From CAJJDF01 sp965655625 (GTDB lineage: Bacteria; Bacteroidota; Bacteroidia; Flavobacteriales_D; CAJJDF01), in contig CBFHHA010000003.1 of assembly GCA_965655625.1 (NCBI GenBank), forward strand, positions 1-64,000: a stretch of DNA of 64,000 nt, given 5' to 3'. Below, in pieces: positions 34,247-43,000 of this stretch (position 1 is its first letter; every line of letters starts with the position of its first letter). The notes below the pieces were generated by a model. The model did no database searches and was not told where the DNA came from. It was given only the letters and a program-made list of their open reading frames with translations. The position numbers and the translations under genes were made by a program.

Positions 34247-34522
34247 TTACGCTTTGTAAAAGTTAACATCCATCCATCCGCCACCATTGTAGCATTCTAG
34301 TCCTTCATTCGATAATAGTTGTTGAGCCATTCCGCTTCTATTTCCTGAGGCGCAGCAAAGAACTAAAGGTTGTTTTAATGATTTTACTTCCTCCAATCTG
34401 TCCATTATTTCTTGAACGGGAATATTTACTGAGCCGGTTACATTGCCTCCCATAAATTCACCTTGAGTCCTTACATCTAAAATTGTTCCTTCGTTGTTTT
34501 TTATTATTTCTTCAATATTCAT
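34247..34522 (-). CDS. Rhodanese-like domain protein (first of a pair)
   Basis: A 91-residue single-domain rhodanese with TILDVRTQGEFMGGNVTGSVNIP and active loop VLCCASGNRSGMA (CASGNR, with a preceding Cys). It is cytosolic and shorter than its partner. It leads a two-gene unit with a -7 box at 34546-34553 and a palindrome centred near -41 of the estimated start. The divergent Crp/Fnr protein is the obvious candidate regulator. Confidence 0.88.
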   Translation of the reverse strand: MNIEEIIKNNEGTILDVRTQGEFMGGNVTGSVNIPVQEIMDRLEEVKSLKQPLVLCCASGNRSGMAQQLLSNEGLECYNGGGWMDVNFYKA

Positions 34523-34545
34523 ATCGTTTGTTTTTAATTGTTTGT

Positions 34546-34553
34546 CAAAAATA
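34546..34553 (-). promoter_or_regulatory. -7 promoter element of the rhodanese pair
   Basis: TATTTTTG on the minus strand, full match to TAnnTTTG, 23 bases before the first rhodanese ATG. Confidence 0.6.
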
Positions 34554-34575
34554 GAAGATTTAGATCAACACATTA

Positions 34576-34589
34576 GTAACAATTGTCAC
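34576..34589. promoter_or_regulatory. Candidate Crp/Fnr operator
   Basis: GTAACAATTGTCAC is a 14-bp palindrome with one mismatched pair (6 of 7 positions). It sits between the two divergent -7 boxes and is the only strong dyad there. Its centre (34582.5) is about 41 bases upstream of the estimated rhodanese start and about 47 upstream of the estimated Crp/Fnr start. Starts are estimated from the -7 boxes, so the spacing is approximate. The half-site resembles the GTNAC types bound by Crp/Fnr proteins. Confidence 0.5.
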
Positions 34590-34616
34590 CTATGCAGTTA
34601 TTCTACACTTTATTAC

Positions 34617-34624
34617 TAAATTTG
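34617..34624 (+). promoter_or_regulatory. -7 promoter element of the Crp/Fnr gene
   Basis: TAAATTTG, full match to TAnnTTTG, 28 bases before the ATG at 34653. Confidence 0.55.
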
Positions 34625-34652
34625 GGTTATCGAAAATAAGACAATATCAAAT

Positions 34653-35285
34653 ATGAATCAAGAATTACGACAAAATTACGGGTATTTACTAGAGGAAGAA
34701 TTGTTGGGGGAAATCGAAAAAAACGCTTTGTTTAAAGATTTTGAGCCGGGAGAGGAGATAATTCGTCAAGGTCAGTACATAAAAAGTATTCCTCTGCTCA
34801 TTTTAGGCACTATAAAAGTTTCTCGACAAGATGAACTGGATGAGGAGGTGATGTTGTATTACATCGAGGAAGGGGAGACTTGTGCAATTTCCATGAATTG
34901 TTGCCTAGGCAATTCAAAAAGTCAAATTGTTGCAAGGGCCGAAACTGAAACCAAGCTTTTGATGATTCCGGTAGAATATATGGATGACTGGATGGCTCGA
35001 TTCAAATCTTGGCGAGAATTTGTTTTGAATTCTTTTCAAGCCAGATTAAACGAGGCTATTCATACAATCGATTCGTTGGTGTTTTTGAAAATGGAGGAGA
35101 GGCTGGTGAATTACCTACGAGATAAAACAAAAATTGTACACGACACAAAAATTCCTATAACGCATCAAGAAATAGCGCAAGATTTTCACACCTCGCGAGT
35201 CGTTATTTCACGCTTGTTAAAAAAACTCGAAGTGGAGGAAGTATTGAAGCTTCATCGCAATTCTATAGAAGTACTGAGTTTATAG
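34653..35285 (+). CDS. Crp/Fnr family transcription regulator
   Basis: A 210-residue regulator: cyclic-nucleotide-binding-type barrel (about 20-125: DFEPGEEIIRQGQYIKSIP, then GTIKVSRQDE), dimer helix, and C-terminal winged HTH ITHQEIAQDFHTSRVVISRLLKKLE. The loop TCAISMNCCLGNSKSQI carries three Cys where cAMP-binding proteins have the phosphate-binding RxA segment, so cAMP binding is unlikely and a thiol/persulfide or redox signal more plausible (inference). I recall Bacteroidota homologues of this type next to rhodanese genes, as here. It has its own promoter and a shared terminator with rplI. Confidence 0.9.
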   Translation: MNQELRQNYGYLLEEELLGEIEKNALFKDFEPGEEIIRQGQYIKSIPLLILGTIKVSRQDELDEEVMLYYIEEGETCAISMNCCLGNSKSQIVARAETETKLLMIPVEYMDDWMARFKSWREFVLNSFQARLNEAIHTIDSLVFLKMEERLVNYLRDKTKIVHDTKIPITHQEIAQDFHTSRVVISRLLKKLEVEEVLKLHRNSIEVLSL

Positions 35286-35287
35286 CA

Positions 35288-35326
35288 TAAAAAAAAGTCC
35301 TTTCGAAACCGAAAGGACTTTTTTTA
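35288..35326. terminator. Bidirectional terminator between Crp/Fnr gene and rplI
   Basis: A stem of GTCCTTTCG and CGAAAGGAC around an AAAC-type loop, flanked by A6 and T7 (arms 35291-35305 and 35310-35324). Both convergent genes can use it. Confidence 0.8.
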
Positions 35327-35349
35327 CTTATAATAAATAACAACTGTAC

Positions 35350-35796
35350 TTATTCTCCTGCTACTTCAAACTCAGCTTCAGTCATCACTTCTTTATGAAG
35401 TTTGATTGTTGCTTTGTACTTCCCAGTAGTTTTAATAGGCTCGTTGTGAATTTTTATATGCTTTCTTTCAATGCTGAACCCAGCGCTTACGAAAGCTTCA
35501 GCTACTTGTACGCTTGTCACAGAACCAAATATCTTTCCGTTTTCACCTACTTTTGCTATTACTTTTACATTGCTCTTTTCTAGTTTGTCTGCAATTGCTT
35601 GAGCTTCGTCAATAATCGCTTTCTCTTTGTGAGCTCTTTGTTTTACGTTTTCTGCGTGCATTTTCTTTGCAGAAGGAGTTGCTAAAATTGCCAAACCTTT
35701 TGGAAGTAAAAAGTTTCTTCCAAATCCAGATTTAACAGTTACCAAATCATTTTTGTCTCCTACATGCTCAACGTCTTGTTTTAATATAACATCCAT
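35350..35796 (-). CDS. rplI: Ribosomal protein bL9
   Basis: A 148-residue 50S protein. N-terminal domain MDVILKQDVEHVGDKNDLVTVKSGFGRNFLLPKGLA is the bL9 signature, joined by a long helix to the C-terminal RNA-binding domain (VGENGKIFGSVTSVQVAEA). It is last in the rpsF-rpsR-rplI unit, 15 bases after rpsR. Confidence 0.97.
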   Translation of the reverse strand: MDVILKQDVEHVGDKNDLVTVKSGFGRNFLLPKGLAILATPSAKKMHAENVKQRAHKEKAIIDEAQAIADKLEKSNVKVIAKVGENGKIFGSVTSVQVAEAFVSAGFSIERKHIKIHNEPIKTTGKYKATIKLHKEVMTEAEFEVAGE

Positions 35797-35811
35797 CTTA
35801 ATAAGGTTTTT

Positions 35812-36078
35812 TTATTTTTTGTATAAATCTGTAACGTAAGGCATAAGTGCAAGATGTCTTGCTCTTTTAATAGCTTGTGCTACTTTCCTTTGGTATTTTT
35901 GAGAAGTACCAGTTAATCTTCTTGGTAAAATTTTACCTTGCTCGTTTACTAGCATTGATAGGTAGTCAGCGTTTTTGTAATCAATGTATTTGATTCCGGC
36001 TTTCTTAAACCTACAGTATTTTTCTTTTTTAACTTCAATATCAATCGGAGTTAAGTATCTAATGTCTGTTTTGCTCAT
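35812..36078 (-). CDS. rpsR: Ribosomal protein bS18
   Basis: An 88-residue 30S protein that pairs with bS6 on the platform. IKYIDYKNADYLSMLVNEQGKILPRRLTG and the final RARHLALMPYV are diagnostic. It is in the usual S6-S18-L9 order. Confidence 0.97.
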   Translation of the reverse strand: MSKTDIRYLTPIDIEVKKEKYCRFKKAGIKYIDYKNADYLSMLVNEQGKILPRRLTGTSQKYQRKVAQAIKRARHLALMPYVTDLYKK

Positions 36079-36096
36079 CGTTTGAAATTTTTAAAA

Positions 36097-36441
36097 TTAG
36101 TTTTTCTCAGCTTTCATTCTTGACTCTCTCACTCTGGCCCATGCTAATGCATGCTTGTCAAGTGATACTGTCAAAAATCTGATTACTTTCTCGTCTCTTT
36201 TGAAGGCTATTTCGAGCTCTTCTATCAAGCTTCCATCTTCAGTAGAGTATTCAAACATATGATAAAATCCAGTGGATTTTTTCTGAATTGGATAAGCAAG
36301 CTTCTTCAATCCCCAATTTTCTTGGTTATCGATTTTAGCACCACTTTTCACAATAATGTCTTTGAACTTATCTACTGCTTCCTTTACCTGAACATCAGAT
36401 AAAACGGGAGTTAGAATGAAAACAGTTTCGTAATGTTTCAT
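36097..36441 (-). CDS. rpsF: Ribosomal protein bS6
   Basis: A 114-residue 30S protein: KHYETVFILTPVLSDVQVKEAVDKF and the conserved GLKKLAYPIQKKSTGFYHMFEY. It leads the operon. Upstream are -7 box TAGATTTG (36475-36482) and a TTG about 20 bases further up, the only place in the window where a clean -33/-7 spacing was seen. No bS6:bS18 leader motif was identified. Confidence 0.97.
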   Translation of the reverse strand: MKHYETVFILTPVLSDVQVKEAVDKFKDIIVKSGAKIDNQENWGLKKLAYPIQKKSTGFYHMFEYSTEDGSLIEELEIAFKRDEKVIRFLTVSLDKHALAWARVRESRMKAEKN

Positions 36442-36474
36442 AGTGTTTATTTTGGTTTTTTAATTTTAAGAGTG

Positions 36475-36482
36475 CAAATCTA
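36475..36482 (-). promoter_or_regulatory. Promoter of the rpsF-rpsR-rplI operon
   Basis: -7 TAGATTTG on the minus strand, with a TTG 20 bases upstream in the right place for the -33 element, 33 bases before the bS6 ATG. Confidence 0.65.
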
Positions 36483-36610
36483 CTCTTTTACTTTCAATTT
36501 TCCAATGTTTCTCTTGCTTTATTACCCATCTTTGTTTCGTATTTTATTAGTATTATTGACATTCAAAACAAAATGTAGAGGAAATTACTCTCTTTTAACA
36601 AGCAAAAACC

Positions 36611-38251
36611 ATGAGCACAAAATGTATTACAACCCTTGTATTTTTCATTATAAGTTTCACTTCAATGTCGTTTCAAGCGGAGTCCGTTACTGCCCAGTCC
36701 ATTGACAAAAGCACTTGCCAAGTGCTTGAGTCTAACAAGCTGCCATCTATCGTTTATCTCAATCAGGGTAACCAATTGGTTGTGGACTTGTTGTCCAGGC
36801 AAAATAATTTTGCACCTTCACTTTATATCGATTACAATGATTCCGTATATAAAACAGAAACTTCTGGTTACATCAAATTGTCAGATTTAGAATTAGGAGA
36901 TAATTCTCTTTCCATATACCAGTTCAATGGATTAGAGAAAGTCTCCTTGTTGAAAAAAAACTTCAAGGTGAAAACGAAAGAGCCTCTTATTAAAAATGAT
37001 GCTGTTGTCCTTGGATTACTTTTGTTGTTGTTGGCCTTTATTTTTAAAACGGAGGGAAGTAACTTACCGTTTTTCCAAAAATTCTATCGGGTGGTACCAG
37101 CTCTGTTGTTGTGCTATTTTTTACCTGCATTTCTCAATACTTTTGGTGTGGTGTCTGCAGATGAATCGAGACTTTATTTTGTGGCAAGCAGGTATTTGTT
37201 GCCGGCCAGTTTGGTGCTGCTGTGTTTAAATATAGATATCGATGGAATACGAAAATTAGGGTCAAAAGCTCTAATCATGTTCTTTACAGCGACTGTAGGA
37301 ATTGTAATGGGTGGTCCAATTGCTTTGTACCTAGTTTCACTAGCTTCTCCCGATATTTTGAACGATGAAATTTGGAGAGGTTTAGCAACTGTTGCCGGAA
37401 GTTGGATTGGTGGAGGTGCTAATCAAACCGCGATGAAGGAAATATATGGCGCTAGTGATCAGTTGTTTAGTGCAATGATTGTGGTGGACGTATTCGTTGC
37501 CAATGTTTTTATGTCCGTTCTCCTTTTCGGAACTGGCTACAACAAAAGACTCAACAGGTTCTTTAAAGCAGATGATTCGGCTATCGAAAATTTAAAAAAT
37601 AAGATGGAATCGTTTCAGAAAAAAATGGCGAAAGTGGCAACCTTCAAGGATCTTATGTTTTTGTTGGCTCTTTCTTTTGTTTCAATTGGCTTGGCTCATT
37701 TTTTATCCAATCTTATTAGTCCGCAGATTTCAGGCTGGTTGGATAGCATAAAGGAATCCTCGCCAATGACCTCCGTTCTATTTAACTCTTTCGGCAGCGG
37801 TTTTTTCTGGCTGATTGTTTTTTCTACCATTTTTGGAATTGTTCTTTCATTTACCAAGGCCAGAGAGTTTGAAGGAATTGGTGCCTCCAAAATAGGAACT
37901 GTATTCTTATATTTATTAGTGGCCACAATAGGAATGAAAATGGATATTTTTGAATTAATAAACAATTGGGGGATTTTTAAGTTTCTCATTTCAGTAGGTT
38001 TGATCTGGATTACGATTCACGCACTATTTCTTTTTATTGTTGCAAAAATCATAAAAGCTCCCTTCTTTTATGTAGCTGTTGGCTCGCAAGCAAATATTGG
38101 AGGTGCAGCATCGGCACCCGTTGTGGCAGCAGCATTTAGTCCCGCTTTGGCTCCAGTAGGTGTGTTGCTGGCAGTATTGGGTTATGCAGTTGGTACTTTT
38201 GGTGCAATTGCTTGTGCCATTATGATGCAGTATTTGTCGGTTACTGGGTAG
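36611..38251 (+). CDS. DUF819 membrane carrier with an extra exported N-terminal domain
   Basis: A 546-residue protein. Residues 1-30 form an export signal (ITTLVFFIISFTSMSFQAESVTAQS) with no lipobox. Residues 35-125 are a soluble beta-rich domain of unknown type with a hydrophobic core (PSIVYLNQGNQLVVDLLS, YIDYNDSVYKTETSGYIKL). From about 130 on are about ten membrane helices of DUF819 (GLATVAGSWIGGGANQTAMKE and NIGGAASAPVVAAAFSPAL are its repeat signatures). DUF819 proteins of other bacteria are about 400 residues and begin directly with the helices; this one has the added domain. The substrate of DUF819 is unknown to me. Confidence 0.82.
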   Translation: MSTKCITTLVFFIISFTSMSFQAESVTAQSIDKSTCQVLESNKLPSIVYLNQGNQLVVDLLSRQNNFAPSLYIDYNDSVYKTETSGYIKLSDLELGDNSLSIYQFNGLEKVSLLKKNFKVKTKEPLIKNDAVVLGLLLLLLAFIFKTEGSNLPFFQKFYRVVPALLLCYFLPAFLNTFGVVSADESRLYFVASRYLLPASLVLLCLNIDIDGIRKLGSKALIMFFTATVGIVMGGPIALYLVSLASPDILNDEIWRGLATVAGSWIGGGANQTAMKEIYGASDQLFSAMIVVDVFVANVFMSVLLFGTGYNKRLNRFFKADDSAIENLKNKMESFQKKMAKVATFKDLMFLLALSFVSIGLAHFLSNLISPQISGWLDSIKESSPMTSVLFNSFGSGFFWLIVFSTIFGIVLSFTKAREFEGIGASKIGTVFLYLLVATIGMKMDIFELINNWGIFKFLISVGLIWITIHALFLFIVAKIIKAPFFYVAVGSQANIGGAASAPVVAAAFSPALAPVGVLLAVLGYAVGTFGAIACAIMMQYLSVTG

Positions 38252-38252
38252 A

Positions 38253-38411
38253 ATGAATTTTAATCAGAAAATAGAAAATTATGTTTTGGGTAACTTTTCT
38301 GTTAATCACTTACCTGAAATAGTTTTAACTGGAATTGAAGAAGAGTTGGAATCTGAATCACTTCTGAAAAAGAGGTTATTCTCCAATATGAAGAATATCT
38401 TTTTTCTTTAA
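38253..38411 (+). CDS. Possible 52-residue frame (uncertain)
   Basis: An ATG two bases after the DUF819 stop opens a 52-codon frame, MNFNQKIENYVLGNF ... GIEEELESESLLKKRLFSN, with reasonable codon use, but it runs 36 bases into the opposite-strand ferredoxin gene and its last residues (NIFFL) look accidental. It may be a start-retaining relic of a small protein or no gene at all. No family recognised. Confidence 0.25.
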   Translation: MNFNQKIENYVLGNFSVNHLPEIVLTGIEEELESESLLKKRLFSNMKNIFFL

Positions 38412-38729
38412 TAAATCCTCAACGGATTCTCTTACATCTTCATCATCTACACAACAATCTACTGGGCAAACTGCAGCGCATTGTGGCTCCTCGTGAAATC
38501 CTTCACATTCCGTGCATTTATCTGGAGAAATAAAATAAACATCCATATCAACTGGTTCTTGATATTCGTCAGCATTTACCTCTTTTCCATCGTATAGTTT
38601 TACCATCCCCTTGAGGCCTGTTCCATCTGAAAATTTCCAATCGGCACCTCCTTCATAAATTGCGTTATTTGGACATTCTGGCTCGCATGCCCCGCAATTG
38701 ATACATTCTTGTGTTATAATTATTGCCAT
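38376..38729 (-). CDS. Ferredoxin with two 4Fe-4S clusters
   Basis: A 117-residue electron carrier. Cluster 1 motif CINCGACEPECPNNAIY; cluster 2 is C-x2-C-x8-C-x3-CP (CTECEGFHEEPQCAAVCPVDC) with the extra spacing seen in Alvin-type 2[4Fe-4S] ferredoxins, plus a C-terminal helix. A ~45-residue insert rich in acidic residues separates the two. It is transcribed divergently from a LuxC-type acyl-CoA reductase, a pair I recall as conserved in Bacteroidota, so it may serve that enzyme or a neighbour in fatty-acid metabolism (inference). Confidence 0.92.
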   Translation of the reverse strand: MAIIITQECINCGACEPECPNNAIYEGGADWKFSDGTGLKGMVKLYDGKEVNADEYQEPVDMDVYFISPDKCTECEGFHEEPQCAAVCPVDCCVDDEDVRESVEDLLKKKDILHIGE

Positions 38730-38863
38730 CGATCATTCTATTTTTTACAAAATTAATACAATCTTCATGGATTGTCTATTATTTGGAGAGTTATTTTACT
38801 GATGTTTCTCAGTTTAGGGCAAAGGAATCGCTTTCTTTCAATCGATTAACTACAGATTGTTTT

Positions 38864-38871
38864 TATCTTTG
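38864..38871 (+). promoter_or_regulatory. -7 promoter element; near-leaderless start
   Basis: TATCTTTG, full match to TAnnTTTG, with only four bases between it and the acyl-CoA reductase ATG at 38876. The message would start at or next to the start codon. Confidence 0.6.
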
Positions 38872-38875
38872 TAAC

Positions 38876-39922
38876 ATGAACATAGAAGAAAGAAAAAATG
38901 CTTTTGTACAGCTGGGTAAGGTGTTGAGTAATTTTACCGAAAAAAATCTTTGGGAGAGCCATGCTTGCGGATTGACGAAAGAAGAATTTGAGGAGTTTGA
39001 AACAACCCTTGTTAGAGCAAAAGTTTTGAACCCTTGGTTTACAGAAGATCAAGTAAGAAAGGCAATTTCTGGTATTGTTTCTATGCTGGACAAATCCAGG
39101 CTAGAGCAATGGATAGATTCTTATGAATCTCTAGAAGAAACTAACAAAGCAATAGGTGTTGTGATGGCCGGGAATATTCCTATTGTGGGTTTTCATGATT
39201 TTCTTTGTGTCTTAATTTCTGGAAATAAGTTGGCTGCCAAATTATCTTCCGAGGACAAAATTTTATTGCCAATGATTTCCCAAGTTTTGATTCAACTGGA
39301 ACCTAGGTTTCAGGATCACATAGAGTTTGTAGAGAGGCTTCAGGACTTTGATGCTGTAATTGCAACTGGAAGTAACAATTCGGCTCGCTATTTCGAATCC
39401 TATTTCAAAGAGTATCCTGCAATTATCAGAAAAAATAGAACAAGTGTGGCTGTTTTTACTGGAAACGAAACGGAAGAGGAGCTAACTGCTTTTGCCGAAG
39501 ATGTTTTTTTATATTTCGGAAAAGGGTGCAGAAATGTAACGAAAATTTATGTTCCCAAAGAATTTGATTTAAATAAGTTGTTCCAAGCATTTTACCCTTA
39601 CCAAGAAATCGTGAATCACAATAAATATGCAAACAATTATGATTACAACAAGGCGGTATATTTAATGAATCAGGTAGAACTGATAGAAAATGGATTTTTA
39701 TTGATGAAACAAGACTCCTCTTTGCATTCTCCCTTGAGTGTGCTCAACTACGAATACTACAATTCACTGGACGAGGTGATTGCTCAATTAGAAGAGAAAA
39801 AAGATACTATCCAATGTGTGGTGGGTACTAATTTCACTCCATTTGGAAAAGCCCAGACTCCTGATGTTTCAGATTATGCTGATGGTGTGGATACATTGGA
39901 GTTTTTATTGGCTCTTAAATAA
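38876..39922 (+). CDS. LuxC-like acyl-CoA reductase
   Basis: 348 residues from the ATG at 38876; the frame is open 51 codons further back but that part is non-coding and holds the promoter. Related to LuxC, which reduces acyl-CoA/acyl groups to aldehydes with NADPH. Readable are the cofactor segment VVMAGNIPIVGFHDFLCVLISGNKLAAKLSS, ATGSNNSARYF, RKNRTSVAVFTGNE, the presumed catalytic Cys in YFGKGCRNVTKIYVP, and QCVVG. There are no other lux genes. In Bacteroidota this gene is usually a single enzyme next to a 4Fe-4S ferredoxin, as here. Confidence 0.88.
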   Translation: MNIEERKNAFVQLGKVLSNFTEKNLWESHACGLTKEEFEEFETTLVRAKVLNPWFTEDQVRKAISGIVSMLDKSRLEQWIDSYESLEETNKAIGVVMAGNIPIVGFHDFLCVLISGNKLAAKLSSEDKILLPMISQVLIQLEPRFQDHIEFVERLQDFDAVIATGSNNSARYFESYFKEYPAIIRKNRTSVAVFTGNETEEELTAFAEDVFLYFGKGCRNVTKIYVPKEFDLNKLFQAFYPYQEIVNHNKYANNYDYNKAVYLMNQVELIENGFLLMKQDSSLHSPLSVLNYEYYNSLDEVIAQLEEKKDTIQCVVGTNFTPFGKAQTPDVSDYADGVDTLEFLLALK

Positions 39923-40025
39923 CCTCTTGTCAGAACAAAAGCAATCAAACAGAATTTTTTATATTAAATTGAATATTTTTTGGCAATATTATAGCCAAGA
40001 ACACAACAACTAAAAATTGAAAAAA

Positions 40026-43000
40026 ATGAAAATACTTCTACAATTAAAACTTGCCTTTTTATTGGCTGTCTATTTTTCGAATAGTGCTTATTCACAATTT
40101 ACAAATCCAGATTGGGATACCAAATGGAATTTAGGTTTCAATATGGGAGGAGTTTGGCAAGATGGCGATGTACTTCTTGATAGGCCTGGATTTGGTTACG
40201 GATTTACTCTAGGCAAAGGAATTTATGAATCTCAAGGGAAGTTTTGGAGCGTAGATGTGAGGTTTCGATACCTGAAAGGAAGAACTTTTGGACAGAATCT
40301 GTCGCTAACCGATTCTGCCGATATTGATGACAATTCATTGTATGCAATAGGTACAACGAATTACAAAGCAACTCAGGGATTGTTGTATTTAAATACGGAA
40401 ACAGTTTTGCATGATTTCTCCATGGAAGCAGTTATTAATTTTCATGCCTTGAGGGAACGTACGGGGGTGCTTTTGTCTGTTTTTGGAGGAATTGGTATTA
40501 CGGATTACAGAACAAAAACGGATTTGTTGTATACTCCTGATGGTCAGAATTTTGATAAAATGTATGATTTTTCTTCCATAGATTCTAATTCGGCAACTAA
40601 GTCTGATTTTAGAGACTTACAAGACGGAGATTACGAGTCATTTGCACCCTTTAGCGAAGACAAAACAATTCGGTTGATGCCATCGTTGGGAATAGGGTTG
40701 GGATACCAGTTTTCACCTCAATGGTCTATTGGTTTTGAGCATAGAGTAACTTTTACGTTACAGGATAAATTTGATGGATTGGAGCAGGATGGAACTCAGT
40801 TTTTGCAATGGGGTGATCACGATAAATATCACTACTCTTCAATTTTTTTGAGGTGGAATATTTTTAAGGGGAAAACGTCAACAACTACCACAACAAGAAA
40901 TTGTCCACCACCTTATATACAAATTTCTGATTTACCAGAGGTATATGAAGTAAACGAAAAGTTAATTCAAGTGAGAGCCAGAGTTACCAAAATTAATTCG
41001 AACAATGACGTAATTTTGGTAGTAAACGACCAAATTGAACAGACCATTTACAACAGAAATACCGATTACGTTGTAGGAACTGTTCAATTAATTGAGGGAA
41101 GAAATAAAATTTATTACTTAGCTACCAATCAATGTGGCGAATCAATGGATAGCGTGATCGTCATTTACAATCCAAATTATTGTCCAAAGGCAGAAATTAC
41201 AATTTCGCAACCTCTCACAGATAGTGTGTCGAGCAAAGAACTGACTTTGGAGGCGCAAGTACTTAGATTACAAGAGGGTACAATTGAAGTAAAACTGAAT
41301 AAGGAAGTTGTTACCCACAATTATACTGATTATTCTAAAAAACTAACAGCCGATTTGACTTTGAAAGAAGGGTTGAATTCCATTGAAATTAAAGCAATGA
41401 ACAAATGTGGAGATACGACTGTGACTGCTCAATTGGTTTATTTCTGTGTTTCTCCATCGGTAGCTATTACGAGTCCTTCTTCGGGAGCTGAGATAGAAAA
41501 TTTATCTGCTAGCTTTTCTGCAATTACTCGTCACATTCAAAAAAGTGATCAAGTAACTGTGCAATTAAATGGCACTGATATTTCCTTTGATTTTGACAAC
41601 AAAACTCTCAGAATAACGGGGGCAATGAATCTTGCTGTGGGAGAAAATAAACTTGCAATCACTGTGAAGAACGACTGCGGAACTGATTCAAAAACTATTC
41701 TGTTTGATTACAAGGAGCCTTGTTATTTGCCGATAGTCATGATTTCGGAGCCGATGATCAATACTACGGTTTCCAATCCAACTTTCAATTTTGAGGGGTC
41801 TGTTACGAATGTAACTCAATCTGATATTAAATTAACGGTAAACGGCAGGCCAATGTCTTTTACATTTAATAATGCAAATGGAGATGTATTGGCTGCTCTG
41901 AATTTAGTGCAAGGAACTAATTCAATAGTGCTTTCGGCTTTGAATCCTTGCGGTACAGATCAAGAATCGGTGCAAATTATCTATGATTGCCCAGCTCCAA
42001 TTGTTACTATTTCTTCTCCTCGAAACGGTTTTGCTTCACCTAATTCCAACCTTGCTCTTCAAGGAAATGCTGCGAACGTAAGGTTAAAGAACGAATTGTC
42101 GATTTTGGTCAATGGGGTTTCTGTTCCGTTTACATTTAATCCAAACGGAAATTTTGCTTTAGTTTCTTCTTTGAAACCTGGTCAAAATACGATTACGGTA
42201 AGAGCATTAACCGCATGTGGCGAAGATGTAAAAACAATTTTGGTTACTTACGATCAACCCTGTCCTCAACCTTTTGCCACTATCAATTCTCCTATTAATG
42301 GCTCAAATTTATCGGTTAGTTCTCTTACGCTTACCGGAACTGCAGTGAACATCAATAACCAATCTAATATGACAGTTCGGCTAAACGGAATGAGTCAATC
42401 ATTCTCTTGGAACCCTGGTAACCAAATGTACACTTCTGGACTTAATTTGAGGGAGGGAACAAACACAATAGTTGTAACGGCTAACACGAATTGTGGTTCT
42501 GATTCCAAAACTATTTCTGTGGTGTACACCAAAGCATGTCCCAAACCAACTGTGGCGATAACGAGTCCGAGCAATGGACTTAACTCCACTTCTTTGTCTG
42601 TTCCTTTTACTGGCGCGGTTACTAATATTCAGTCGGCCTCACAGGTTCAGTTAAGGATTAATGGAAGTAGTGTGAACAGCAATTATAATCAGGCTACAGG
42701 AATTGTAACAGCAACTATAAATTTAGTCTCTGGAAGTAATTCTATTGAATTAATAGCAACAAACAACTGTGGTGTTGAGAGAGCAAACAGAACGATTTCT
42801 TACAGATGTCCTTTGCCTACCACAAATATTTCTGCTCCAATGAACGGGATGACTTACTCGACCAATCAAGTTAATTTTGAAGGGTTTGTAAGCGGTGTTT
42901 CTACTCAGTCTCAAGTATCAATTTTGTTAAACGGAAATCCGATATCATTTGTTTATGATGCCAGAACTAGCAAGTTTTCTGGCGTAATGAATTTGGTAAT

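Noticed and set aside
38723..38875. Longer acyl-CoA reductase start from 38723
   Set aside because: The added residues overlap the ferredoxin start region and the promoter box at 38864-38871, and homologues begin near the ATG at 38876.
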